From Pseudolabrys sp. (GTDB lineage: Bacteria > Pseudomonadota > Alphaproteobacteria > Rhizobiales > Xanthobacteraceae), in assembly GCA_022843325.1 (NCBI GenBank), contig JALHNV010000007.1, positions 1 through 64,000 of the forward strand: 64,000 nucleotides of DNA, given 5' to 3'. Both the position numbers and the translations under genes were made by a program. This document shows, piece by piece, positions 1 through 8,086 of this stretch; the first letter of the stretch is position 1, and every line of letters begins with the position of its first letter. A model generated the notes under the pieces. The model ran no database searches. It had not been told where the DNA came from and saw only the letters and a list, made by a program, of their open reading frames with translations.

Positions 1-96
1 ATAGCCCGGCCCGCCGCGACATCCGCAGCCCGAGCATGCGTCGGCCACGACGGGCCAAACGGTCAGTCCGACAAGCAGGAGTGTGCGCAGGATCAT
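1..96 (-). CDS. Small secreted Cys-rich protein, N-terminus only
   Basis: A frame starting with ATG at 96 runs leftward off the edge, so only 32 residues are seen. The first 20 are a short basic start, a Leu/Val-rich hydrophobic core and an AlaAspAla end, a plausible signal peptide. They are followed by CSGCGCRGGPGY, a cysteine- and glycine-rich mature start. The protein is probably exported to the periplasm or cell surface. I do not recognise a family. A second Cys-rich exported protein lies nearby at 730-1049. Confidence is limited by the truncation. Confidence 0.5.
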   Translation of the reverse strand, partial: MILRTLLLVGLTVWPVVADACSGCGCRGGPGY

Positions 97-153
97 GCGC
101 CGAACTATAGGCCAGGCTCCCGAGCGCGTCAGGCGATGCGGCAAGAGGCGCCG

Positions 154-309
154 TTATCGGCCCCACTGGCTCTTCCTCAACTCGCTCCAGTTCTCGTGCT
201 CGATTAGCAGGAACACGGCCTCATCGATCTGCTGCGTGATCAGCAGCACCCTCTTGCGGCTTATCCCGCAAGACGCCGCCAGCGCGGTCAGGAGGTTCTC
301 GGCGCACAA
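154..309 (-). CDS. Possible small hypothetical protein (TTG start)
   Basis: A 51-codon frame without an ATG start. A TTG at 309 would give a peptide rich in Leu, Ile, Glu and Gln, with a charged C-terminus ending in KSQWGR. The composition looks protein-like (VLLITQQIDEAVFLLIEHE is an amphipathic helix-like stretch), unlike the Arg/Pro-rich frame on the opposite strand. There is only a weak AGG about nine bases upstream of the TTG. It could be a real small protein, the remnant of a longer gene, or chance. No function is proposed. Confidence 0.28.
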   Translation of the reverse strand: MCAENLLTALAASCGISRKRVLLITQQIDEAVFLLIEHENWSELRKSQWGR

Positions 310-370
310 AAACGGGCGCCTGACACTGCCAGACGCCCGCTGAAGAAGAGCGACGTTCCGCCGCCGGCGA

Positions 371-628
371 TTACACCGACGAGCGGCGGGACAGGAAGCC
401 CCAGATGGTCAGCACGATGATCGCGCCGACGATAGCGCCGATCAGACCGGCGCCCTCGTTCGGACCGTACCAGCCCAGCGCCTGCCCCAGCCACGTGGCG
501 ACGAAGGCGCCGACGATGCCCAAGATGGTGGTCAGGATGAAGCCCGACGGCTCGTTCGGGCCCGGCGAAATGAACTTCGCGATAAGTCCGGCGACAAAGC
601 CGATGATGATCGTCCAGATAATGCTCAT
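371..628 (-). CDS. GlsB/YeaQ/YmgE family stress-response membrane protein
   Basis: An 85-residue protein with three hydrophobic segments (about 3-20, 30-50 and 59-78) separated by Gly/Pro-rich turns, the layout of the transglycosylase-associated (GlsB/YeaQ/YmgE) family of small inner-membrane proteins. The early IGFVAGLIAKFI and later GLIGAIVGAIIVL segments are typical. Family members are often induced by general or acid stress; their biochemical role is not settled. A GGGGG ribosome-binding stretch lies seven bases before the ATG at 628. It stands alone, with no obvious operon partner. Confidence 0.93.
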   Translation of the reverse strand: MSIIWTIIIGFVAGLIAKFISPGPNEPSGFILTTILGIVGAFVATWLGQALGWYGPNEGAGLIGAIVGAIIVLTIWGFLSRRSSV

Positions 629-729
629 GATAGCCCCCGTTTGATGGTTCCGACCCTAACGCCGCACCGCCGATTTTGTTCGGACGCGGTGCGATTATTA
701 TGGGTACTGTGGCACCGCCCGGCCACCTC

Positions 730-1049
730 CTAATCGAGCCATCCCAGCAAGGGCCCGCCTTTGGTCCGGCATGTGCTCTGGCAGACGCGGTCGCACCGGT
801 CGGTCAGAGTCAGGCAGGCGCCCTGCGTGTCCCGTTCCAGGCACTGCGCCAGGCGCAGTAGGCGCCGCAGTCGCTCCAGCAGGCCCGCGATGCCCAGACA
901 GATTGCGCCTGCTTGCCGCGGGCGAACGGCAGAACCTGCACTGGGGCGGACGCGGCATAGGGCCTGAGGTCGGCTGCAGCGGCGGGCCCCGCCGGTGGCA
1001 TCAAAATACCGCCGAAAAGCAGGCTGAGAACGATCAGCAGTTGTTTCAT
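730..1049 (-). pseudogene. Secreted Cys-rich protein, apparently frameshifted
   Basis: Translation from the ATG at 1049 gives a clear signal peptide (MKQLLIVLSLLFGG, then an Ala-rich cleavage region) and continues to CWSDCGAYC before drifting into an Arg-rich tail. The frame that overlaps it then carries a coherent Cys-rich ending, AQCLERDTQGAC, then DRCDRVCQSTC, and stops at 730. The two parts join well if one base was lost around 837-865. From memory, Bradyrhizobium relatives encode secreted proteins with a similar Cys-rich ending; this was not checked. It may be a true mutation or a sequencing error. Function unknown; the product would be exported and disulphide-bonded. Confidence 0.55.
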
Positions 1050-1249
1050 TGTCAGATTCCAAAGCTTCGCCGCGTGGGACGGACGATACCGGCATTCGCG
1101 CCCGCGGCCAAATCGCGATAGCGGCATCGCACCGCCTCATTCAGGTCGGAACTTCGTGGTGGATGGTCGCTCGGCCCGTGTGACAGTGGTGTCACAATCC
1201 CATAATCAGGGCGTCAGGCGCTGGAATCAGGCGCCGAGGAGATTCGATT

Positions 1250-2077
1250 TTGAAGAGCGCTGCGAATTCACAGACACCGACCGTCGATCAGAACCCCGCC
1301 CAGCGCTTCGGTACCGACGGCATCAAGCCGATGCAGCGGGCGAGCGCGGTCACGCGGCTGTTCATGAAGGTGGTCGGTTTCGTCGAGCGGCTGAACGTGT
1401 CGCAGAGCAAGGTCGGCAATCCGCCGATTTACGACAATGCGGTCTTCCCGTGGACGCAGCTGGTCGAGAAGGAATGGCGCGCCATCCGCGCCGAACTCGA
1501 CCAGGTGCTGGAGCGCAAGGACGACCTGCCCGGCTTCCATGAGCTGTCGACCGACGTATCGACCATCAGCCAGGACCGCGGCTGGAAGACGTTCTTCCTC
1601 TCGGGCTACGGCTTCAAGTCCGAGAACAACATCAGGAAGTGTCCGGAAACCTGGCGCATCTGCCAGAACATCCCCGGTCTGATCACCGTGATGTATTCGA
1701 TCCTCGAGCCCGGCAAGCACCTGCCGGCACACCGCGGCCCGTACAACGGCGTGCTGCGGCTGCACCTCGGTCTGATCGTGCCGGAGCCGCGTGACCAGCT
1801 CGGCATTCGCGTCGAGAAGGACGTCTATCGCTGGAAGGAAGGCGAAGCCGTCATCTTCGACGACGCCTACGAGCACGAAGCCTGGAACAACACGCCTCAC
1901 ACCCGGGTGGTGCTGTTCGTGGATTTCCGCAAGCCCCTGCGTTTCCCGGCCAATTTCCTCAACTGGCTGCTGCTCAACCTGGCGGTGTTTACCCCCTTTA
2001 TCCGCGAGGGCATGGACAACCAGAAGGCCTGGGAGAAGAGGTTTTACGAGGAAGCCGAGGCGCTGCGAAATCGGTGA
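1250..2077 (+). CDS. Aspartyl/asparaginyl beta-hydroxylase family dioxygenase
   Basis: A 275-residue soluble protein of the Asp/Asn beta-hydroxylase (AspH/LpxO) family of Fe(II)/2-oxoglutarate-dependent oxygenases. The core around residues 155-230 shows HRGPYNG, then LRLHLGLIVP, and later EHEAWNNT; the His of HRG and the His of YEHE are the expected iron ligands. The usual Asp in the first ligand motif is Gly, as in mammalian AspH. A hydrophobic stretch near the C-terminus (FLNWLLLNLAVF) may touch the membrane. The TTG start at 1250 follows GAGGAG by nine bases. The substrate (a protein side chain or lipid A) cannot be told from sequence. Confidence 0.88.
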   Translation: MKSAANSQTPTVDQNPAQRFGTDGIKPMQRASAVTRLFMKVVGFVERLNVSQSKVGNPPIYDNAVFPWTQLVEKEWRAIRAELDQVLERKDDLPGFHELSTDVSTISQDRGWKTFFLSGYGFKSENNIRKCPETWRICQNIPGLITVMYSILEPGKHLPAHRGPYNGVLRLHLGLIVPEPRDQLGIRVEKDVYRWKEGEAVIFDDAYEHEAWNNTPHTRVVLFVDFRKPLRFPANFLNWLLLNLAVFTPFIREGMDNQKAWEKRFYEEAEALRNR

Positions 2078-2149
2078 ATCCCGGCCTCCCCTCGACGGGA
2101 GGCCAAGAAACTTGCCATCGGCCCGGATCGCGGCTAGCCCCTGTCCCGC

Positions 2150-3493
2150 ATGCTCGACACCCCGAAAAAGCCCGATACCGCCGCGCCCAAGGTGAGCTTC
2201 GTCTCGCTGGGCTGCCCCAAGGCGCTGGTCGATTCCGAGCGCATCATCACGCGCCTGCGCGCCGAGGGCTACGAGCTGTCGCGCGAGCACGCCGGCTCCG
2301 ATCTGGTCATCGTAAATACCTGCGGTTTCCTCGACAGCGCCAAGGCGGAGTCGCTCGGCGCCATCGGCAAGGCGCTGAAGGAAAACGGCAAGGTCATCGT
2401 CACCGGCTGCATGGGCGCCGAGCCCGAGAACATCACCGCCGCCTACCCCGACGTGCTGGCGATTACCGGTCCGCAGCAATACGAGAGCGTGCTGGATGCC
2501 GTGCACCGCGCGGCGCCGCCGCGGCACGATCCGTTTCTCGACCTGCTGCCGCCGGAAGGCATCAAGCTGACGCCGCGGCACTATGCCTATCTAAAGATTT
2601 CCGAAGGCTGCAACCATCGCTGCACCTTCTGCATCATCCCGAAGCTGCGCGGTGACCTGGTGTCGCGGCCGGCCGGCGATGTGCTGCGCGAGGCCGAGCG
2701 CCTCGCCGCCGCCGGGGTCAAGGAACTGCTGGTGATCTCGCAGGACACCTCGGCCTACGGCACCGACCTCAAATACGCGACCAGCACCTGGCGCGGCCGC
2801 GAGGTGAAGGCGAAGTTTCTCGACCTCAGTGAAGCGCTGGGCGAACTCGGCATCTGGGTGCGGATGCATTACGTCTACCCCTACCCGCATGTCGACGACG
2901 TCATTCCGCTGATGGCCGATCGCAAGATCCTGCCGTATCTCGACATCCCGTTTCAGCACGCGTCGCCGGACGTGCTGCGCCGCATGAAGCGGCCGGCGCA
3001 TCAGGAGAAGACGCTGGAGCGCATCGCGCGCTGGCGCGACATTTGTCCGGACATCACCTTGCGCTCGACCTTCATCGTCGGCTTCCCCGGCGAGACCGAC
3101 GCCGATTTCGAGTATCTGCTGCAGTGGTTGGAGGAAGCCTCGCTCGACCGCGTCGGCTGTTTCAAGTTCGAGCCGGTGCGCGGCGCGCCCGCCAACGAAC
3201 TCGACGGCGTTGTGCCGGATGACGTCAAGGAAGAGCGCTGGCACCGCTTCATGCAGGCCCAGCAGGTCATTTCCGCACGTCGCCTGAAACGCAAGGTCGG
3301 CACGCGGCAGCAGGTCATTATCGACAGCGTAGGACCGAGCGTCGCCAAGGGACGCTCAATGGCCGACGCGCCGGAGATCGACGGCGCGGTTTACGTCGCA
3401 AGCCGTCGTCCGATGCGCGTCGGCGAAATTGCCACTGTGAAGATCGAACGCGCGGACGCCTACGATCTGCACGGCACGGCGGCCGGATTTTAG
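2150..3493 (+). CDS. rimO: Ribosomal protein S12 methylthiotransferase RimO
   Basis: A 447-residue radical-SAM methylthiotransferase that adds a methylthio group to an Asp of ribosomal protein S12. The N-terminal UPF0004 domain supplies Cys22 (SLGCPK), Cys58 (NTCGF) and Cys87 (TGCMG) for the auxiliary 4Fe-4S cluster. The radical-SAM CxxxCxxC is CNHRCTFC at 154-161, followed by IIPKLRG. The last ~65 residues form the TRAM domain. YPYPHVDD and DIPFQHAS are RimO-like rather than MiaB-like. It acts in the cytoplasm on ribosomes. The gene is monocistronic as far as seen, converging on the next gene with 21 bases between. Confidence 0.97.
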   Translation: MLDTPKKPDTAAPKVSFVSLGCPKALVDSERIITRLRAEGYELSREHAGSDLVIVNTCGFLDSAKAESLGAIGKALKENGKVIVTGCMGAEPENITAAYPDVLAITGPQQYESVLDAVHRAAPPRHDPFLDLLPPEGIKLTPRHYAYLKISEGCNHRCTFCIIPKLRGDLVSRPAGDVLREAERLAAAGVKELLVISQDTSAYGTDLKYATSTWRGREVKAKFLDLSEALGELGIWVRMHYVYPYPHVDDVIPLMADRKILPYLDIPFQHASPDVLRRMKRPAHQEKTLERIARWRDICPDITLRSTFIVGFPGETDADFEYLLQWLEEASLDRVGCFKFEPVRGAPANELDGVVPDDVKEERWHRFMQAQQVISARRLKRKVGTRQQVIIDSVGPSVAKGRSMADAPEIDGAVYVASRRPMRVGEIATVKIERADAYDLHGTAAGF

Positions 3494-3514
3494 GCGCCGC
3501 CTGACCCGTTTCCG

Positions 3515-3829
3515 CTACCAACGATAGCCGTAATGCGACCGGTAGCCGCGATACGCCCGATGGCTGCGGTACGGCGCGCGGTAGGCGTTCCGATACGGAC
3601 GATAGCCGTAGCTGCCGTAAAAGCGCGGGCCAGTCTGATAGCAGCGCTGGCGCCAGCGATACCCATTCCAGTAGCTGCGGCAGACGGTGCGCACCTGCTG
3701 GATCGGGTTCGCCGTATCGCCCACGGCGGCTAATCCGGCCGGCGCCGTGATGGTGACGGCATTTGCCGGCGCTGCCAGCATCAGCGTGCCCGCGACCGCA
3801 CCGACGGCAAGGACCAATAGTTTTCGCAT
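3515..3829 (-). CDS. Exported Tyr/Arg-rich hypothetical protein
   Basis: A 104-residue protein. The ATG at 3829 is chosen because AAGGAA lies about eight bases upstream and a canonical signal peptide (MRKLLVLAVGAVAGTLMLAA, cleavage after PANA) follows; longer in-frame starts would bury it. The mature part has two Cys (CRSYWNGYRWRQRC) and a C-terminus made almost entirely of Tyr, Arg, Gly and His. Rhizobiales genomes carry many such short secreted proteins of unknown role. It is presumably periplasmic or surface-associated. Confidence 0.8.
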   Translation of the reverse strand: MRKLLVLAVGAVAGTLMLAAPANAVTITAPAGLAAVGDTANPIQQVRTVCRSYWNGYRWRQRCYQTGPRFYGSYGYRPYRNAYRAPYRSHRAYRGYRSHYGYRW

Positions 3830-3999
3830 TGGACTATTCCTTCCGACGCCCTTGGCACCAGCCGCAGGGCAGGTTGCACCCATCCGGCTGACCCAAGCGA
3901 GAGCCGCCGGCTCGTGATAACGAGCGACGCGGCAATTTGTTGCATTCGAGTTAAATGCTGGTGCGGAAACATTCGCAGTTCCCGCACCGCACACGGCGA

Positions 4000-4896
4000 T
4001 CAAAGCCGGTAAAATTTCACCGCGTTGTCGTGGAAAACTGCGCGCTGCTCAGCCTCCGTGTACTCTGCCATCACCTTACGGTACATGCCGAAGAAGTCGG
4101 CATAGCTGGTGTACAGCTTCTCCAGCGGAAAATTGCTGCCGTAGATGGTGCGCTCGACGCCGAAGATCTGAATGACGTCGCGGATCACCTGCCGGGCTTG
4201 CGGATAGGTCAAGCCGCCGCTGTACATGCCGAGACCTGACAGCTTCACATGCAGGTTCGGATGCGCCGCAAGCGCGGTCAGCGCCGCGCGCCACTCGTTG
4301 ATCGCGTCGGGCGTGCGCGACGTCAGCATGCCGGCGTGCACCAGGATCATGCGGACGTTCGGGAACGCCCGCACGAGTTCGACCGCGTGCTGCACCTGTC
4401 CGGCATAGACCTGGACTTCGAAATGCAGGTCGAGCTTTTCCAGCAGCGCAAAGCCGCGGCGGAAATCCGGATCGTTGCAGAAGTCCGGCCGCGGCACCGC
4501 CTGCCGTACCGGGTCGGTGTCCCAGTACAACATCTGGCGCACGCCGCGCAGATTCGGAAACTGCTTCTGCGCCTTCAGTTCGGCTTCGATATCTTTCGAC
4601 GCCAGATCGGCGTTGCAGACGATGCCGTGCGGAAAGCCGTGCTTGTCGGCGACCGATTGCAGCCATTTCGTCTCGTCCAGTTTGCGGCCCGGCGCCCACA
4701 TCGCGGTGACGTGCACCGATTTGACCGCGCCTTCGGGGACGATGTCGTTCATCCATTCCTCGACCGGATAGTCGCGGCGGATGCCGAAGTAGTCGCCGAA
4801 CATGCGCGGGATCGGCGGGTCGGCCAGCCATGTCACATCCTGGCGCAGCCAGATGTGATGGTGGGTGTCGATCATCGGTCCGTCATAATTCGGCAT
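4000..4896 (-). CDS. Amidohydrolase family (COG3618-like) metal-dependent hydrolase
   Basis: A 298-residue TIM-barrel amidohydrolase-2 protein. It opens with MIDTHHHIW, the metal-binding HxH on strand 1; later come a VHAGM His and IYGSNFPLEKL, the family's strand-8 motif with Asn in place of the common Asp, as in one subset of COG3618 proteins. Relatives include fuconolactonases and other lactone hydrolases; the substrate is unknown. It lies 30 bases downstream of bioA on the same strand and is probably co-transcribed with it, but nothing else ties it to biotin synthesis. Confidence 0.88.
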   Translation of the reverse strand: MPNYDGPMIDTHHHIWLRQDVTWLADPPIPRMFGDYFGIRRDYPVEEWMNDIVPEGAVKSVHVTAMWAPGRKLDETKWLQSVADKHGFPHGIVCNADLASKDIEAELKAQKQFPNLRGVRQMLYWDTDPVRQAVPRPDFCNDPDFRRGFALLEKLDLHFEVQVYAGQVQHAVELVRAFPNVRMILVHAGMLTSRTPDAINEWRAALTALAAHPNLHVKLSGLGMYSGGLTYPQARQVIRDVIQIFGVERTIYGSNFPLEKLYTSYADFFGMYRKVMAEYTEAEQRAVFHDNAVKFYRL

Positions 4897-4926
4897 TGGA
4901 TGTCCTTGGCGTTCCTGAGTTTCTTG

Positions 4927-6213
4927 TCAGAGCGTGCGCACGACGGTGACAATCGCGCGCGTCAACGTATCGAGATCGGCGGGGTCGATGGTGAAGGCGG
5001 GCGTCAGGTAAATAACATTTTCAAATGGCCGGATGAATACTCCTGCCGCGACAAAGCGCGCGCGCAAGGCATTCAGATCGGCGATGCGCTCCATCTCGAC
5101 AACGCCGATGGCGCCTTTGATCCGCACATCTTTCACGCCTTGCAAATCGCGACAGGGTGACAGTCCCTGCTCCAACCGTTGCGCGATACCTGCGACCTGC
5201 TGCAACCGTGGATCGCGCGCAAACAGGTCGAGCGAGGCATTGGCGGCCGCGCAGGCGAGCGCATTGGCCATGTAGCTCGGCCCGTGCATCAGCGCCTTTT
5301 TCGGATCGTCCGACCAGAAGGCGTCAAACACCGTCCGCGTCGCCACGGTGGCGGCCAGGCCGAGCGTGCCGCCGGTGAGCGCCTTGGACAGCGTGACGAT
5401 ATCCGGGGTGACGCCGGCGGTGCCGGCCGCGAACATCGCGCCGGTGCGGCCGAAGCCGGTGAAAATCTCGTCGAAGATGAGCAGCGTGTCGTATTTGTCC
5501 GCGAGCAGCCGCAGCCGCTGCAGCACGGCGGTATCGTGGAATTTCATGCCGCCGGCGCCCTGCACCAGCGGCTCGACGATGATGCCGGCAATGCTGTCGG
5601 CGCGGGACGCCAGCAGCGCATCAAGCGCCGCCACGCTTTCGTCGCTATCGGGCAGATCGGCCAGGTGATGGGCCGGCAACAGGCCCGCGAACAGCGCATG
5701 CATGCCGTCGTCGCTGTCGCTGACCGCCATGGCGCCGGTGGTATCGCCGTGATAGCCGCCTTTGAAGGCGATGAATTGGCTGCGCCCCGTGACGCCGCGG
5801 TTGAGCCAGTACTGCACCGCCATTTTCAGCGCCACTTCGACCGCGACCGAGCCGGAATCGGAAAAGAACACGCGGCCGAGATCGCCCGGCAGCAGCGCCA
5901 CCAGCCGCCCTGCCAGCCGCAGCGGCTGCTCATGCGCCAGGCCGCCGAACATCACGTGCGGCATCGTCGCGAGTTGGCGTTCGACGGCCTGCCGGATATA
6001 GGGGTGGTTGTAGCCGTGGCAGGCGGTCCACCACGACGCCATGCCGTCGACAAGTTCGCGGCCATCGGCGAGATGAATGCGGGTGCCATGCGTGCCGACC
6101 ACCGGCAGCGGCGGCAGCGCCGTCTTCATCTGGGCATAGGGCAGCCAGACGTGCCCGATCCCATCCGCATACCAGCCGGGCCTGTCGTTCTTTTTGCTGG
6201 TATCGCCGGTCAT
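4927..6213 (-). CDS. bioA: Adenosylmethionine-8-amino-7-oxononanoate aminotransferase
   Basis: A 428-residue class-III PLP aminotransferase that makes 7,8-diaminopelargonate from KAPA using S-adenosylmethionine as amino donor. Diagnostic features are the N-terminal HVWLPYAQM and DGMASWWTACHGYNHP (substrate pocket), GSVAVEVALK, KGGYHGDTTGAM, LLIFDE with Asp248 against the PLP ring nitrogen, and Lys277 in TLSKALTGG for the Schiff base. It is transcribed leftward, divergent from bioF, with only about 19 bases between the two start codons. Biotin bioB and bioC are not in the window. Cytoplasmic. Confidence 0.97.
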   Translation of the reverse strand: MTGDTSKKNDRPGWYADGIGHVWLPYAQMKTALPPLPVVGTHGTRIHLADGRELVDGMASWWTACHGYNHPYIRQAVERQLATMPHVMFGGLAHEQPLRLAGRLVALLPGDLGRVFFSDSGSVAVEVALKMAVQYWLNRGVTGRSQFIAFKGGYHGDTTGAMAVSDSDDGMHALFAGLLPAHHLADLPDSDESVAALDALLASRADSIAGIIVEPLVQGAGGMKFHDTAVLQRLRLLADKYDTLLIFDEIFTGFGRTGAMFAAGTAGVTPDIVTLSKALTGGTLGLAATVATRTVFDAFWSDDPKKALMHGPSYMANALACAAANASLDLFARDPRLQQVAGIAQRLEQGLSPCRDLQGVKDVRIKGAIGVVEMERIADLNALRARFVAAGVFIRPFENVIYLTPAFTIDPADLDTLTRAIVTVVRTL

Positions 6214-6232
6214 TTGGCGCTTCCCTACACCG

Positions 6233-7405
6233 ATGTCCCGACCCGATCAAATGTCATCGCTCGATCGCTTCGCGCAAGCCAAGCTCGACGACCTCGCCCG
6301 CCGCAACCAGTACCGGCGCCTCACCGAGACCCTGCGGGAGCACGGCATCTGGGTCGAGCGCGGCGGCAAGCGGCTGCTGTCGTTTTCCTGCAACGACTAT
6401 CTCAATCTGACCCAACACCCGGCGATCAAGAAAGCGGCGACCGCCGCGATCGAACTCTATGGCGTGGGCTCCGGCGCCTCGCGGCTGGTGACCGGCAATC
6501 ACCCGCTCTACGCGGAGCTCGAGGCCCGGCTGGCGCAGGTCAAGCAAACCGAGGCGGCGGTCGTGTTCGGCTCCGGCTATCTCGCCAATGCCGGCATCAT
6601 CCCGGTGCTGATCGGCCGTCGCGGTCTGGTGCTGATCGACGAACTGGCGCACGCTTGTCTGTTCTCGGGCGCTCAACTGTCGCGCGGCACAGTGATCACG
6701 TTCCGGCACAATGACGTCGCGCACGCGCACGCGCTGCTGCGGGAGCATCGGGCCGCGCACGACCATGCGCTGCTCGTCACCGACGGCGTGTTCTCGATGG
6801 ACGGCGACCTCGCCCCACTCGACGCGCTGTTGACGGTGGCGAACAACTTCGACGCCTGGCTGATGACGGATGACGCGCACGGCCTTGGCGTCATCGGCGG
6901 CGGCCGTGGCTCCAGCTTCGCCGGCAACACCCATGTCCCGGTGCCGCTGCAGATGGGCACGCTGTCCAAGGCCATCGGCGCCTATGGCGGTTATCTCTGC
7001 GCCTCCGCGCCGGTCATCGACCTGATCCGCAACCGGGCCCGTACCCTTGTTTATTCCACCGGCCTGCCGCCATCGGCGGTCGCGGCCTCGATCGCGGCGC
7101 TCGATCTGATCGAGCGTGAGCCGGCTTATGCGGCGCTGCCGGTGCAGAAAGCGAAAGCGTTCACGCGAAGCGCCGGCCTGCCCGAGGCGCAGAGCCCGAT
7201 CGTCCCGGTGATCATCGGCGCCGAGGAGGCCACGCTGGCGGCGTCGCAGATGTTGGCCGACGAAGGATTTCTTGCCGCAGCGATCCGGCCGCCAACCGTC
7301 GCGCCCGGTACCGCGAGGCTGCGGCTGACATTCACGGCGCAGCACTCGGACGACCAGATTGCGCGGCTGGCGGGGATCGTGCGCGACCGGATTTTGGCGC
7401 ATTAA
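6233..7405 (+). CDS. bioF: 8-amino-7-oxononanoate synthase
   Basis: A 390-residue alpha-oxoamine synthase that condenses pimeloyl-ACP/CoA with alanine to KAPA. Motifs: SFSCNDYLNLT, GSGASRLVTGNH, FGSGYLANAG, TDDAHGLGV (Asp214 at the PLP ring) and TLSKAIGAYGGY with Lys246. The ATG at 6233 is preferred over the longer TTG start at 6194, which would overlap bioA; the ATG at 6251 is a second candidate. It is followed by bioD after three bases, so the two form an operon divergent from bioA. Confidence 0.95.
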   Translation: MSRPDQMSSLDRFAQAKLDDLARRNQYRRLTETLREHGIWVERGGKRLLSFSCNDYLNLTQHPAIKKAATAAIELYGVGSGASRLVTGNHPLYAELEARLAQVKQTEAAVVFGSGYLANAGIIPVLIGRRGLVLIDELAHACLFSGAQLSRGTVITFRHNDVAHAHALLREHRAAHDHALLVTDGVFSMDGDLAPLDALLTVANNFDAWLMTDDAHGLGVIGGGRGSSFAGNTHVPVPLQMGTLSKAIGAYGGYLCASAPVIDLIRNRARTLVYSTGLPPSAVAASIAALDLIEREPAYAALPVQKAKAFTRSAGLPEAQSPIVPVIIGAEEATLAASQMLADEGFLAAAIRPPTVAPGTARLRLTFTAQHSDDQIARLAGIVRDRILAH

Positions 7406-7408
7406 ACC

Positions 7409-8086
7409 ATGAGCGCTTATTTCGTCACCTCGACCGGCACCGATATCGGCAAGACCTTCGTCACTGCCGGCCTGATCCGCTATCTGCGCGAGGCTGGCCA
7501 GGCCGTCCAGGCACTCAAACCCGTGGTCAGCGGCTACGATTCCTCCGTTGTCGAAACCAGCGATCCGGCGGTGCTGCTGAAGGCGCTCGGCCGCCCGGTT
7601 TCGGCCGACGAGATCGGATCGATCGCGCCGTGGCGCTTCCGCGCCCCACTGTCGCCCGATATCGCCGCCGCGCGGGAAGGCCGCAGCGTCGATTTCGATC
7701 AACTGGTGGCCTTCAGCCGCAAGGCAGTCGGCGACAACACCGGCATGCTGTTCATCGAAGGCATCGGCGGCATCATGGTGCCGCTCGACGCGCGTCACAC
7801 GGTGCTCGACTGGATGGCGGCGCTGCAAATCCCGCTGCTGCTGGTGGTCGGCGGCTATCTCGGCGCGATCAGCCACACGCTGACGGCGCTCGACGTGCTG
7901 ACCCAGCGACAGTTGAAGATCGCCGCCATCGTCGTCAGCGAACGCGACGGCGACACCGTCGAACTGGCCGACACGGTCGCCACCATGGCCCGGTTCTCGC
8001 GCGGCATCGAGGTGATCGGCCTGCCGCGCCTGCCCGGCGGCATCAACCAGCACCCGGCCTTCGCCCAGATCGCGGCGCTACTTTGA
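7409..8086 (+). CDS. bioD: ATP-dependent dethiobiotin synthetase
   Basis: A 225-residue enzyme that closes the ureido ring of dethiobiotin from diaminopelargonate, CO2 and ATP. The modified P-loop is at residues 7-16 (TSTGTDIGKT). ALKPVVSGY carries the substrate-binding Lys, and IEGIGGIMVPL matches the conserved EGAGG region, with Ile for Ala. It is the second gene of bioFD. The stop codon overlaps the convergent M20 hydrolase gene by nine bases. Confidence 0.96.
   Translation: MSAYFVTSTGTDIGKTFVTAGLIRYLREAGQAVQALKPVVSGYDSSVVETSDPAVLLKALGRPVSADEIGSIAPWRFRAPLSPDIAAAREGRSVDFDQLVAFSRKAVGDNTGMLFIEGIGGIMVPLDARHTVLDWMAALQIPLLLVVGGYLGAISHTLTALDVLTQRQLKIAAIVVSERDGDTVELADTVATMARFSRGIEVIGLPRLPGGINQHPAFAQIAALL

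Noticed and set aside
83-343. An 86-codon plus-strand frame near the left edge
   Set aside because: Arg- and Ser-rich without motif; the opposite strand has better coding character.
6254-8053. A 599-codon open frame antisense to bioF and bioD
   Set aside because: Covers two well-supported genes; Arg/His/Gln-rich, no motif.
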